From Candidatus Avelusimicrobium aviculae (lineage in GTDB: Bacteria > Elusimicrobiota > Elusimicrobia > Elusimicrobiales > Elusimicrobiaceae), in NCBI GenBank assembly GCA_944324655.1, contig CALUXF010000002.1, positions 1 through 64,000 of the forward strand: DNA of 64,000 nucleotides, written 5' to 3'. Below, piece by piece: positions 1-9,345 of the stretch. The notes below the pieces were generated by a model, which ran no database searches, had not been told where the DNA came from, and saw only the letters and a list, made by a program, of their open reading frames with translations. A program made the translations under genes and the position numbers. Numbering within the stretch: position 1 is the stretch's first letter; every line of letters begins with the position of its first letter.

Positions 1-36
1 AAGGAGTTTTTATTTCCCAACGGTAAACCTGAGTAG
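1..36 (+). CDS. 3' end of an unidentified upstream gene (partial)
   Basis: The first 36 bases are open in frame 1 and read KEFLFPNGKPE followed by TAG. A strong terminator hairpin starts three bases after that stop, which is what a real gene end looks like. Eleven residues are too few to assign a family. It could also be chance, since any short frame can be open. Confidence 0.4.
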   Translation, partial: KEFLFPNGKPE

Positions 37-38
37 CA

Positions 39-60
39 CCCCCGGCATAGCCGGGGGTTT
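39..60 (+). terminator. Rho-independent terminator of the upstream gene
   Basis: An 8-bp perfect stem (CCCCCGGC / GCCGGGGG, loop ATA) is followed by only a short TTT. It sits just after the putative stop at 34-36. Confidence 0.7.
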
Positions 61-73
61 CAAAAACACAAAC

Positions 74-105
74 AAAACCCCGGGCCAAACGCCCGGGGTT
101 TTTAT
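74..105. terminator. Bidirectional terminator
   Basis: Stem CCCCGGGC (78-85), loop CAAAC, arm GCCCGGGG (91-98), flanked by AAAA before and TTTTT after, so it can act on both strands. It ends the long minus-strand operon that finishes at 116 and backs up the hairpin at 39-57. Confidence 0.85.
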
Positions 106-115
106 TTGTGGAAAT

Positions 116-1420
116 TTATCCTTGGCAAACGGCTTTTACCACTTGGGGGTCTTCCATACATAAATACACCACCGTTTTTGGAAAAACCTTTTTTAACAGC
201 GGCACAAAATAACGGTATACTTCCAGGCGCTGCCCGTCCCCGTAGCGCATTTTTCCGTCAAAATCCAGCAGGAATTCTCCGTCCAACAATTTGCCGTTCG
301 GAAAGCGGGTTTCCATCATTTTCTTCAGTTCCCGGCTAAAGCGCAGCGTACCCACGCTAATCCAGGCCACTTTGTCCGCGGGAACGGCTTGGGCAATGGC
401 CTCTACCGTTTGGGCGTAGTCTTGTTTCCAGCCGTCATAAACGATTACCGGGTCAAAATGAAAAGCCGTGCGGTAACCGGCTTTTACCACCTCGGCCGCG
501 GCCGCCAGGCGTTCCTGCAAAGACGGGGTAAAATGTTCCGCCGTTTGAATAACGGGCTGCGCGTTGACGGACCACGCCGCAACCACGTTTTCCGCTCCGC
601 CCGCCTGCAAAAGGCCCTCAATATTTACGCTTTTGGTCTTAAACTCAAACTGTAAATGCGGGCGCGCCCGAAAGAAAGGCACTATTTGCTGGCTGTACTG
701 GGTAATGTGGTCAAATACCAGCGAGTCCGTAAATTCCCCGCTGCCGATGCGGGGGCGGTCAAACGGTCCTTTATTAAAAGAAGCCGTGTCTATTTTCGCC
801 AAAAATTCTTCCACATTGGCCGGCAACAAAACAGCGTGTAAATTTTGGTATTGCTGCAGGAAACAATATTCACACTCAAACCGGCAGCCAAACCCCAAAT
901 TGATTAAATTGTACCCGCAGCCCGCGGCCGCACAGCTGCAGGGGCAAGGTTTTAAAAAATCATATTTTTCACGGTGGATAAGCAGCGTTTCCGTACGGCG
1001 GGAAAAATGGGGGCTGCCCACTTGGGTTTTGCCGTCCGTTAACTCAAAACGGGCTTTGGGAAACAACTCCCGCACGCGTGCGGCCAGCGGCGTATTTTGC
1101 ACGCTTTCTTCTATATACACCGTTTTGGGATAAAAGGGGCGCGGAGTTAAATCCGCCCGGAGGGCCGGGTCCAGCTCCAGCTTGGGCAAATAAAAACGGT
1201 TGCGCGCGGCCGTTTTAAAATTAACGGGATAGCGTTTTTTTAACAAATGGGTTTTGGCTTTTTCAAAATTCCATTTTTCTTCTTGGGGAAGAATTTGGGG
1301 CAAGGGGGCGCCGTCGCGCTGGGCGATTTCATACAAAAGCCGCACCAGCTCCCGCATTTTATTAATGCCCAGCCCGGGCAGTACAACGGATAAATAGTTT
1401 TCAATATCAACGGGCCCCAT
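116..1420 (-). CDS. Spore photoproduct lyase-like radical SAM protein
   Basis: 434-residue radical SAM protein. The cluster motif CxxxCxxC lies at C179, C183 and C186 (GCRFECEYCFLQ) and is preceded by a second cysteine-rich stretch (CPCSCAAAGC, about residues 159-168) and a conserved CGYN-LINLG segment. This arrangement is typical of the spore photoproduct lyase family, whose members in non-sporulating bacteria have no settled function. I chose ATG 1420 because GGAGGG lies five bases upstream; a longer frame reaches 1468. The gene overlaps the 3' end of the aldo/keto reductase by 14 bases and is the last of the minus-strand operon. The family call is solid. Actual thymine-dimer lyase activity is not shown, because no sporulation genes are visible here. 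Confidence 0.8.
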   Translation of the reverse strand: MGPVDIENYLSVVLPGLGINKMRELVRLLYEIAQRDGAPLPQILPQEEKWNFEKAKTHLLKKRYPVNFKTAARNRFYLPKLELDPALRADLTPRPFYPKTVYIEESVQNTPLAARVRELFPKARFELTDGKTQVGSPHFSRRTETLLIHREKYDFLKPCPCSCAAAGCGYNLINLGFGCRFECEYCFLQQYQNLHAVLLPANVEEFLAKIDTASFNKGPFDRPRIGSGEFTDSLVFDHITQYSQQIVPFFRARPHLQFEFKTKSVNIEGLLQAGGAENVVAAWSVNAQPVIQTAEHFTPSLQERLAAAAEVVKAGYRTAFHFDPVIVYDGWKQDYAQTVEAIAQAVPADKVAWISVGTLRFSRELKKMMETRFPNGKLLDGEFLLDFDGKMRYGDGQRLEVYRYFVPLLKKVFPKTVVYLCMEDPQVVKAVCQG

Positions 1421-2345
1421 GGTTTCCCTCCAAAAATTCCAAATCCCCGGGTTTAGGTTCCCACCCAACCGCCGCGGCGTTTTGTGCCGCCTGCTGCGCC
1501 GTTCTGGCCCCGGCTAATACGCTGGTTACCCCGGGCATATGCAACACCCAGCCCAAGGCGATATGCGCGGGCGGAACGCCGTCGCGCTCAGCTAGTTGGT
1601 TAATGCGCTGCACGAATTGACAACTGCGGTAAAAATTTTCCCCTTTGTAAAAACGGTAAAAATAGCTTCTGGCGTCCGCACGGCGGATATTGGCTTCTTT
1701 TTTATATTTAGCGCTTAGTATTCCCCCACCCAATGCGCCGTATGCCAAAAAAGACAGGTTTTTCTCCCGCAACAAAGGCATAAGCGCCCGGGCTTTTTGC
1801 GTATCCAGCAAAGAATAAGCGCCCTGCACGCAGGAAATCTCCGCCACGGAGCACGCTCGGCGAAGTAAATCCGGCGGAAAATTACACACGCCTATAAAAC
1901 GTATTTTGCCGGACGTTTTTAAACGGGAAAGTTCTTGCAACGCGTCTTCCAGCGGGGTGGCCGGGTCCGGCCAGTGGATTTGATATAAATCAATGTAATC
2001 GGTTTGCAGGCGGCGCAGGGAGTCTTCCAGCTCCCGGCGTATGGAATCAGGCTTAAGCCAATGGTTAATCCCTTTGGCAAAACGCACCAACCCGCATTTG
2101 GTAGCCAAAAAAACCTGGTGGCGGCGGCCTTGCAAGGCTTGGCCCAGCACTTCTTCGCTATGGCCTAAGCCGTAAATGGGGGCGGTGTCTATCCAGTTTA
2201 CGCCACTGTCCAGCGCGGCGTGCACCGCGCTGACGGACTGGGCGTCATCGGCCGGGCCCCAATCGCTCCCGCCGCCCATGGCCCAGGTACCCAGCCCAAT
2301 GCGTGAAAGGTGTATCCCCGTATTTGCCAACGCCGCGTATTGCAT
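1407..2345 (-). CDS. Aldo/keto reductase
   Basis: 312-residue NAD(P)H-dependent oxidoreductase of the aldo/keto reductase superfamily. The catalytic tetrad is visible as D53, Y58 (WIDTAPIYG), K83 (ATKCG) and H124 (YQIHWPDP), all on the expected strand ends of a TIM barrel. The C-terminal ALGWVL and VLAGARTAQQ segments match the cofactor-phosphate binding region. Start ATG 2345 shares its first base with the last base of the upstream stop (TAATG), so translation is probably coupled to the CoA-binding gene. Substrate cannot be told from sequence. Confidence 0.9.
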   Translation of the reverse strand: MQYAALANTGIHLSRIGLGTWAMGGGSDWGPADDAQSVSAVHAALDSGVNWIDTAPIYGLGHSEEVLGQALQGRRHQVFLATKCGLVRFAKGINHWLKPDSIRRELEDSLRRLQTDYIDLYQIHWPDPATPLEDALQELSRLKTSGKIRFIGVCNFPPDLLRRACSVAEISCVQGAYSLLDTQKARALMPLLREKNLSFLAYGALGGGILSAKYKKEANIRRADARSYFYRFYKGENFYRSCQFVQRINQLAERDGVPPAHIALGWVLHMPGVTSVLAGARTAQQAAQNAAAVGWEPKPGDLEFLEGNHGAR

Positions 2346-2710
2346 TACCACAAACCGTTTTCCGCCATAAAACAACCGTCTTGCGCGGCAATGCCGGCCT
2401 GCACGGCCAAATCATAAGCCTCTTGGGACTGCGCGCCGGGCTGAAACCAAATCTCTTTTACTCCCCCGTCTATACATTGCCGCACGGCCTGCGGCAAAGC
2501 CGCCGGAGGAATAACCATAATGGCCGTATGCGCCCGCTGAGGCAAATCAGCCAAACACATATATAGCGGGGCTCCTAAAATCTGCCCGCCCTTTGGGTTA
2601 ATGCCAAATACCGTAAAGCCTTTGGCTTGCAATGTTTTAAAAATTTTATGACCGTATTTGGCAGGCTCTTGCGATACGCCAAACACCGCCACCACGGGGT
2701 GCGCGTTCAT
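2345..2710 (-). CDS. CoA-binding domain protein (YccU-like)
   Basis: 121-residue single-domain Rossmann protein of the CoA_binding_2 family. Visible marks are the N-terminal VAVFGVSQEPAKYG nucleotide-binding turn, the FGINPKGGQILG strand-loop, and the KEIWFQPGAQS segment. Such proteins bind CoA or a related nucleotide, but their role is poorly known. It lies four bases downstream of ybaB and is followed without a gap by the reductase, so it is inside one operon. Confidence 0.85.
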   Translation of the reverse strand: MNAHPVVAVFGVSQEPAKYGHKIFKTLQAKGFTVFGINPKGGQILGAPLYMCLADLPQRAHTAIMVIPPAALPQAVRQCIDGGVKEIWFQPGAQSQEAYDLAVQAGIAAQDGCFMAENGLW

Positions 2711-2714
2711 ATAT

Positions 2715-3017
2715 TTATGCCTGCGGCATGGTTAAGCCGGCCATTCCGCCCATGGCTTGCGCGGCCATGGATTGGGAATCACGCACGGCTTTGTTAACGG
2801 CGGCTTTGATTTCTTCCCCCAGTTCGGCCGGGGTAACTTCTTTATACGTTTCAGCCAGTTTTACTTCTTTAATTTCCTGGGAGCCGGAAATGGTGATTTC
2901 CACCAAATGTTTGGGGCCTTGCGCTTTAACCACCATGCCGTCCAAGCGTTTTTTTAATTCTTCCATTTGGCTTTTTAATTTCCACAAATCTTTTAACTGT
3001 CCCAACTTATCAAACAT
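2715..3017 (-). CDS. ybaB: YbaB/EbfC family nucleoid-associated protein
   Basis: 100-residue protein with the usual YbaB plan: an N-terminal helix (LGQLKDLWKLKSQMEELKKRL), a beta core, then a C-terminal helix ending in a Met/Gly/Ala-rich tail (MAAQAMGGMAGLTMPQA). The family forms DNA-binding dimers and often sits beside recR-dnaX. Here it follows addBA, another recombination setting. GGAGG lies eight bases before ATG 3017. Confidence 0.92.
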   Translation of the reverse strand: MFDKLGQLKDLWKLKSQMEELKKRLDGMVVKAQGPKHLVEITISGSQEIKEVKLAETYKEVTPAELGEEIKAAVNKAVRDSQSMAAQAMGGMAGLTMPQA

Positions 3018-3054
3018 AATACAACCTCCAAAAGTGTTTTATTTATTTTAGCTT

Positions 3055-6000
3055 TTATAAATCCACCCCCGCAAACCGCCGCACAAAAAACACCGTGCAG
3101 CGCAGTGCAACGCCGGGAAATAATTTTTCCACCGCCCGGCGGTACATATCTAGCTGGGGCGCGTATTTTAAAGCGGCGGTTTGCAAATCCCCCTCCACCA
3201 CGTCCGTCTTATAATCAGCCAGCCACAACCCTTCGGGCGTGCGGACCAGGGCGTCCATCTCGCCCGATACGGTTTGCCCGTCCTCATTGATAAACGTAAA
3301 AGGGATTTCAGAGCCAACCAGCTGGGCCTGCAAAAACGGGGCAAACGCCTCGCATGAAATAAAATTCTCCGCCAGCAGGCAAGCCTCTTGCTGTAAGGAT
3401 TCGTCCGCCTGCAACAGCGCCGCGGCGCGCGCCAAAGCGCGGGCTAAATTACGCTCTTTATCCGCCAAATACAATTCCAGCGTTTTATGGGTTAAACTGC
3501 CCAAAGCCATGGCCTGCTGGTGGGAAGGGAGAGAATCCCCCTCCAAATGGCTGGGGGCAAGCGTTCCCTTGCGCGCGCAAGCTAAAGCGTAGCGCGTTTC
3601 CCGCGCAGCGCGCGCCTGTTTCCAGCGCGCGAGCTGGGCTCCGCTTTGGCTATGCGCTGAGGACCCAACAGCCTGATAAATAAATTCTTCCGGCGGGCGA
3701 TAAGCAATATAACGCACCGGCACGCTTAAAAGTTCCCGCTGCATTTGGGCGGGGCGGTTGTCCTCGTGCGGGTATAAACCCGCTGCCACAAAAGCGGCGG
3801 CCGGGGTTTTAGCGTTGCCGGATAAATTGCCCGCTATTAACAATTTTTCTTTGGCGCGCGTAAGCGCCACATACAACACGCGAACTTCTTCACAGCGGGC
3901 GTGCTTTTTTTGTTCTTCTTCCAAAAACGCCAAATTTACGTCACACACATTTCCGACGCGAAGCCCGTGCATATCATACTGCCAGGAATAAATATGCTGC
4001 GCCCGTTGGGTGGGAGAATAAGATTCTTTGCGGGAAACATCCGCGAAAATCACCACCGGGAATTCCAACCCTTTGGATTTATGCACCGTGGTGACACAAA
4101 CCGCATCCAGCGCCTCATCGCTGACGACGCCTTTCAGCCGCTCCGGTTCTTCTTCTATCAACTGCTGGGCCTGCGCCAAAAACTGCCCCAGCGTAACCGG
4201 GGCTTGCTGGGCGTATCCCCCCGCCAAGGCGCATAATTTTTCCAGGTTGGAAAGAGTCCTTTCCCCATCATAAGCCATAGCACAAAGCGGCAACAGGAAA
4301 GTTTCCTTCTTGACGGCTTGCAGCAACTGCTCCAGCGGTACGCGCCCGGCGCGCGCGATAAACGAACGAATTAAACGGTAAAAATTATTTAGCTCTTCAC
4401 TCTGGGTTTTGGCAAAAACGTTCAGCTCCCCCCGTTGGGAAAACTGGAAAATTTCCTCATCCGTAAACGCGCCCAGCGGCCCGCGCAAAAGCCCCGCCAA
4501 AGAAATTTTGTCATCCGGGTCATCTATTACCCGAAGCAGGTTTAAAAAATCACTGACTTCCTGGTTTTGGTAAAAATGTTTATCTTCCTCTACATTAAAT
4601 TTAATGCCGCTGCGGCGCAGAGCGTCCAAATAAAATTCCTGAGAGGTGGACGCGCGGGATAAAAGCGCGATATCCCCATACGCCAGTTTTTTGCCGTTGG
4701 AAAGCGTCATCTTGCCCACATGGGCGCAAATCCAATCCGCTATAAACTGGGCCTGATTGCGGCGCAGGTCGTCCGCCAGCGGGGTTTTATCCCCCCCGTC
4801 CACCACGGCTAATTCCACCGCGCCCGTACGGGCGGTTTTATCCGTAAAAATAGGCACATACGCTGGCTGAAACGCCGCGCTTTGCACCATAACGCGCCCG
4901 CAAACGGCGTTGGCCGCGTCTATAATTTCCGCTTCACTGCGGAAATTCTTTTGCAAAAAACATTTTTGCCCGCCTTGTTTTAAAATCAAATCGGTAAACA
5001 ATTCATAAGCGGTGATGTCCGCCCCGCGGAAGCGGTAAATGGATTGTTTGGGGTCCCCCACCACAAATAATTTGCCGGGGGCCAAGCGCACATCCTGCCA
5101 GCGGGCGGCGTGGGAGGTTTTTTCCTCCGCCAGGAAAAGGAGCATCTCCCCCTGGACGGGGTCCGTATCCTGGAATTCATCAATAAACAAAGCGTCGTAA
5201 TCTTCTTTCAGGCGGCGGCGCACGGCAAAATTATGCTCAAGCAAATTGCGGGTTTTAACAATTAAATCATCAAAGCTTAACACGCCCTCCTGCGCTAAAC
5301 TCTGGCGCACCAGCTCAACCAGCGGCTGCACCAAAGAAAGCGCAGCGCGGAAAACCTGTTGGTTTTGGGGAGCCGCCTTTTGGGCGAAATCCGCCAAAGC
5401 TTCCGCCTCTTCAAAACTTTCTTCGTCCCAGCCTTTTGGGGCCTTGCCGGAAAAATCAATTTCTTCTTCCAAAACGGGGCCGGGGTCTTTGCCTTGCAAA
5501 TAAAGAGCCGCCCGGTTAAGTTCCCGCGCGCTTAACAAAAGCATTTTTTCCGCCTTGCGGGGGGTTTTTACCCCCTGGGAAAAATACGCCGCCATTTCTT
5601 GCGCGCGGGCCGCTTTTTGCAAACAAATTTTAGCCAGCATGTCCGCGTGGGAAAAATAATCGTACTTTTCTATGCGCCCGCTGCAAAGCTGCCGGGCAAA
5701 GTTTCTTAAATCGGCAAGACTAACGCGGGAAAGAACGCTTTTCCACTCCTGTGCGCGGGGCGCGTTTACGCCCAGCTGCTCATCTAAAAAAGTATTCCAG
5801 GCCGCGTCAAACAAGCGCGCCGCGCGCGTGCCCGTATCAATTTGCGCATTGGGGGAAAGACCGGCTTCCAGCGGGTAGGCGCGCAAAATATCGGCACAAA
5901 AACCGTGTATGGTGCCTATGGAGCTGCGGTCCAGCAAAGCCAAAGCCTGCTGGCTGCGTGACAGAATATCTTCCTCTTTTACGGCAAAATGCTCCCGCAG

Positions 6001-6264
6001 CAAAGAGAGGGTGCGGTCCTCTTGGTTGTTTTGTACGCAGAAAGCCAAACGCTGTAATTTAAAAATTAAACGGGTTTTAATTTCCGCGGCGGCTTTTTCC
6101 GTAAAAGTTAAAGCCACTAAACGCGGCGCGGGAATGTTTTGCGCCACCAAAGCCAAACAAAGCCGGTCAATAAGCAAAGTGGTTTTACCGGTTCCGGCGC
6201 CGGCCTCCACCACCATATTTATCCCAAGCAGGGTTTGCACTTTGGTGCGGTCTTCTGAAATCAT
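3055..6264 (-). CDS. addA: AddA-type helicase-nuclease subunit
   Basis: 1069-residue UvrD/Rep-family superfamily 1 helicase with a nuclease tail. Motif I is GAGTGKTT (K27), Walker B is IDEFQDTDP (D362, E363), motif III is VGDPKQSIYRFRGAD, and motif V/VI is VTTVHKSKGLEFPVV. The C-terminal RecB-type nuclease residues are D1004, D1017 and K1019 (LADYKTD). Its expected role is resection of double-strand breaks with AddB, loading RecA. The start codon overlaps the addB stop as ATGA, implying coupled synthesis of the two subunits. Confidence 0.92.
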   Translation of the reverse strand: MISEDRTKVQTLLGINMVVEAGAGTGKTTLLIDRLCLALVAQNIPAPRLVALTFTEKAAAEIKTRLIFKLQRLAFCVQNNQEDRTLSLLREHFAVKEEDILSRSQQALALLDRSSIGTIHGFCADILRAYPLEAGLSPNAQIDTGTRAARLFDAAWNTFLDEQLGVNAPRAQEWKSVLSRVSLADLRNFARQLCSGRIEKYDYFSHADMLAKICLQKAARAQEMAAYFSQGVKTPRKAEKMLLLSARELNRAALYLQGKDPGPVLEEEIDFSGKAPKGWDEESFEEAEALADFAQKAAPQNQQVFRAALSLVQPLVELVRQSLAQEGVLSFDDLIVKTRNLLEHNFAVRRRLKEDYDALFIDEFQDTDPVQGEMLLFLAEEKTSHAARWQDVRLAPGKLFVVGDPKQSIYRFRGADITAYELFTDLILKQGGQKCFLQKNFRSEAEIIDAANAVCGRVMVQSAAFQPAYVPIFTDKTARTGAVELAVVDGGDKTPLADDLRRNQAQFIADWICAHVGKMTLSNGKKLAYGDIALLSRASTSQEFYLDALRRSGIKFNVEEDKHFYQNQEVSDFLNLLRVIDDPDDKISLAGLLRGPLGAFTDEEIFQFSQRGELNVFAKTQSEELNNFYRLIRSFIARAGRVPLEQLLQAVKKETFLLPLCAMAYDGERTLSNLEKLCALAGGYAQQAPVTLGQFLAQAQQLIEEEPERLKGVVSDEALDAVCVTTVHKSKGLEFPVVIFADVSRKESYSPTQRAQHIYSWQYDMHGLRVGNVCDVNLAFLEEEQKKHARCEEVRVLYVALTRAKEKLLIAGNLSGNAKTPAAAFVAAGLYPHEDNRPAQMQRELLSVPVRYIAYRPPEEFIYQAVGSSAHSQSGAQLARWKQARAARETRYALACARKGTLAPSHLEGDSLPSHQQAMALGSLTHKTLELYLADKERNLARALARAAALLQADESLQQEACLLAENFISCEAFAPFLQAQLVGSEIPFTFINEDGQTVSGEMDALVRTPEGLWLADYKTDVVEGDLQTAALKYAPQLDMYRRAVEKLFPGVALRCTVFFVRRFAGVDL

Positions 6265-9200
6265 GCGGGTATTTTCTCCTCTACTTCCTTAGCCGCCGTA
6301 CAACGCAGGGCGCGCTGGCGCATTCTAAAAGCGTCTTTGCGGCAAACGGCCGCGTAACCGCAGTATTGGCAGTCCGCCGCCGGGCGCAAATAAAAATCCC
6401 CCTCTTTTACCAAACGGGCCAAACGCGCGAAAAACGCGTCCGCCGCCGGCTTTAAAGCCTCAAACTCCTGCGGGGTTAAATCTTTGCGCTGATACCCCTT
6501 ATTAATGGACATTAAACAAGAACCCGCGCTCTGCCACCCTTTAAGAGGCTCCCACTGCTGCACCAATAACACGTATAAAAAAGGCTGAAAAATGCGTTTT
6601 TTAAGTATATCCTGCGCCAAAGATTTGCCCGCCTTGCGGCCGGACTTGTAATCACACACGCGGTAAAGTTTGCGGGAAGGGTCCGTATCCACACGGTCCA
6701 AAATGCCTTTTAAACGCAAAGAAACGAAAGAATCCGGCCGGTAAAGGCCTACCAGTTCCCGCTCAAAATAAGAGGGAACAAGCCCCTCCAGCTGGGCGAT
6801 ATCCGCAAGGACGAATTCTTCCAAAGCGAATTGTATGTCTTCTAAAATTAAATCCCAAATAACCGGATAAATGCCAAAGCGTTTATAAGCGTTTGGCGGG
6901 TACAGGGAAAAAAGCGTTTTTTTAAGCTGCGCGCGCAGGCCGTCTGCAAATAACTGGTGCAAAGCGCCGGTTTTTACCAGTTCCCCATAAAAAGCAGCCA
7001 GCACTTCATGATAGGCGCTGCCGCGCAGGTTGGGGGCCAGCTCCTGCCGGCTGAGCGCTTCTTCCGGCTCGCCCAGCCCTAGAGCCCGGGACAAAAAATA
7101 ACGCATGGGGCAGGAAGCCAACATCATTAACGCCGAGGCGGAAAAACCTTTTTCGTTTGCCCGCGCAAAAATAACTTCCCCGCTTTGTACTTTTCCGTCA
7201 TAAGGAGTTAAATCCCCGCGGGTGCATACACAAGCGCCGGCGGAAAGCCCCCTGCTTAAAGAAGGGGTTAACAGGCCGGCTTCCTCAAATTGGGTTTCTT
7301 TGTCTTTCTCACCGCTTAGCGCAAGATAAACCGCCATTTCCTGCGGGGTAAAATAAACGTCTTCCGTATACTCCAGGCGCTCCAAAATGCGCCCGCTGAC
7401 GCGCTGCACTTCTTGGGAATGCAAATCCACCCCGCAGGCGCGCGCCAACTCCGCCACGTAAACGGATAACACCGCCTCTTTGCCTTCGCCATCCGTACGC
7501 TGCCAGCATACAAACAGCCGTTCTTTGGCGGCGGTAAGCGCAATATAAAACAACAGTTTTTCCTCTTCCAGCCGCTCCCGCGTTTGGTTTATCCAATAAC
7601 CCAAACCGTCCCGCAGAACAAAACGGTAATAATCTTTTAAAATGGGGTCTTCCGGCACGACGCGGGGAAATATTTTTTCATTCATTCCCAACACAAACAC
7701 CGCTTTAAACGAAAGCCCGCGCAAAGACAGCGCATCCGTAAATGTTACCCCGCCGGGATGGTTTACCCCTCCGCCGGCCGGGGTTTGGGCCAAAACGGCC
7801 GTCAAATCAGGTAAAAATTCCCCTTCTTTTGCCATAGGCCGTACGCTGGCGCGGCGGGTGAAACTTTCCAGCGTTTGCAATATTTGGCTAAGTAAAGCGT
7901 TTTCCCCTTCCGTTAAGGAAAGTTCGTCTATATTGCTTCGCAAATAAGCTTGGGCCATGGCGCACAAATCCGCCCACGGCAAGGGTTTGTTTAATTGCTC
8001 CAAGCGGGTTTTGCAGTCCGCCAGCCAGGTCAAAAAATCCGGGTCATAAAATTTGGTTTGCGGGGTGATTAAATCTACCCATTGGGCATAATCCCGGCTG
8101 GCCAGGCAGGCGTTTACCAACTTGCGCCAACGCTCCGCTTTGTATTTAAAATAAGGAGAAGTAACCAACGCTAAAATAGTTTCACGCGCAAAGCCGTTTT
8201 GCGCAAGCGTTAACAAATTCAAACAAAATACGCCAAGCGGGGTAACCCCCAGCAAATTCTCAAAAGAGGCGTTTAACGCAATGCCGTTTTGTTCAAAAAC
8301 GTTTACTATTTCTTGGCGGTAAGGTTCCGCAGATCGGGCCACTACGGCAATGTCTGAAAAGTCAAACCCCTCTTCTTCCACCAGTTTTAAAATTTGTTTG
8401 GCGGTATAAAAAACCTCCCCCCGCGCGCCGGGCGCCTGCACCAAACGCAAAGCCGGGCATAGCGCACTTTGCCCGGGGTTAAACAAGGCTTGCCGCGCCG
8501 GGCCCAAAGCGCCTGGCTCCGCCGGGCATTCTTCCACCTGCCCGGCCCCCATATAATTGCTTTCAAAAAATTTGCGGGCAAAAGAAAAAGCGGGCACTCT
8601 TTCATACGGGGCGAAAACCGTTACCGGGTAATGCCCCGCTATGCGGGAAAACAGCTCCAGCTGGCGGCCCGTCATATCATAAAAGCCGTAAAAAATAATT
8701 TGGGAAAAAGACGCCAAATAAACCGAATTTTCCGCCTGTTCCAACGCGGAAGAAAAAAACTGCGCGTACGAACGGTACCCCGGCACTTGGGCGGTGGCTT
8801 GCAGGTACGCCTCGTACACCTCCACCAGCCACGTTAAGTGGGGAAGGTCTTCCTGCAAGCACGGGTCCGACGAAGACAGCAGCTGTTCCCTCAGTACTTC
8901 CGGCTCCGCCAAGGAATCGGCCAAGTCCCGCAAAGAACTTTTTAACGCGCTGACAAACCCCCTGCCCGCCGCATAGCGGTTTAGGCCGGGGCGGGAAATA
9001 ATTTCCCGTATAATAAAATCGTGCAAATCATCATTGGGCAAAAGCTTTTGCTGCGGGGCGGGGTTTTGGGCGTCCAGCTCACGCATCAGCCCGTTAAAAG
9101 AAACAAAACGGATATTGCACACTGCTTGGTAAGCGTGCGCCAAGCAATCACGCAAACGCGCCCCCACCCGCTGGGAGGCGCACACCACCAGCACCCTCTC

Positions 9201-9281
9201 CTGCGGCGTACGCCGGGCCGGGTTCATATACTTAACAAAAGCCTCTTCCAAGGCGGGATAGTTTGCGTATTCCAAGCGCAT
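6261..9281 (-). CDS. addB: AddB-type nuclease subunit with Fe-S cluster
   Basis: 1006-residue partner of AddA. No P-loop is visible near the N terminus, so this looks like an inactivated helicase fold. The region around 620-690 (LRGLSFKAVFVLGMNE, FYIALTAAKERLFVCW) keeps helicase-like shape. The C terminus has the nuclease residues D862, D877 and K879 (CDYKSG) and the four AddB iron-sulfur cysteines C724, C971, C974 and C980. The open frame runs to 9749, but that extension lies antisense to the sixA gene and is unlike protein, so I start at ATG 9281. No Shine-Dalgarno lies before it; AT-rich -10-like hexamers do. Confidence 0.88.
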   Translation of the reverse strand: MRLEYANYPALEEAFVKYMNPARRTPQERVLVVCASQRVGARLRDCLAHAYQAVCNIRFVSFNGLMRELDAQNPAPQQKLLPNDDLHDFIIREIISRPGLNRYAAGRGFVSALKSSLRDLADSLAEPEVLREQLLSSSDPCLQEDLPHLTWLVEVYEAYLQATAQVPGYRSYAQFFSSALEQAENSVYLASFSQIIFYGFYDMTGRQLELFSRIAGHYPVTVFAPYERVPAFSFARKFFESNYMGAGQVEECPAEPGALGPARQALFNPGQSALCPALRLVQAPGARGEVFYTAKQILKLVEEEGFDFSDIAVVARSAEPYRQEIVNVFEQNGIALNASFENLLGVTPLGVFCLNLLTLAQNGFARETILALVTSPYFKYKAERWRKLVNACLASRDYAQWVDLITPQTKFYDPDFLTWLADCKTRLEQLNKPLPWADLCAMAQAYLRSNIDELSLTEGENALLSQILQTLESFTRRASVRPMAKEGEFLPDLTAVLAQTPAGGGVNHPGGVTFTDALSLRGLSFKAVFVLGMNEKIFPRVVPEDPILKDYYRFVLRDGLGYWINQTRERLEEEKLLFYIALTAAKERLFVCWQRTDGEGKEAVLSVYVAELARACGVDLHSQEVQRVSGRILERLEYTEDVYFTPQEMAVYLALSGEKDKETQFEEAGLLTPSLSRGLSAGACVCTRGDLTPYDGKVQSGEVIFARANEKGFSASALMMLASCPMRYFLSRALGLGEPEEALSRQELAPNLRGSAYHEVLAAFYGELVKTGALHQLFADGLRAQLKKTLFSLYPPNAYKRFGIYPVIWDLILEDIQFALEEFVLADIAQLEGLVPSYFERELVGLYRPDSFVSLRLKGILDRVDTDPSRKLYRVCDYKSGRKAGKSLAQDILKKRIFQPFLYVLLVQQWEPLKGWQSAGSCLMSINKGYQRKDLTPQEFEALKPAADAFFARLARLVKEGDFYLRPAADCQYCGYAAVCRKDAFRMRQRALRCTAAKEVEEKIPA

Positions 9282-9345
9282 AAAATGATATAGTAATAAA
9301 GATAAATTTACTTTATTATTGCATTTTTTAAGGATACTTTCACCC

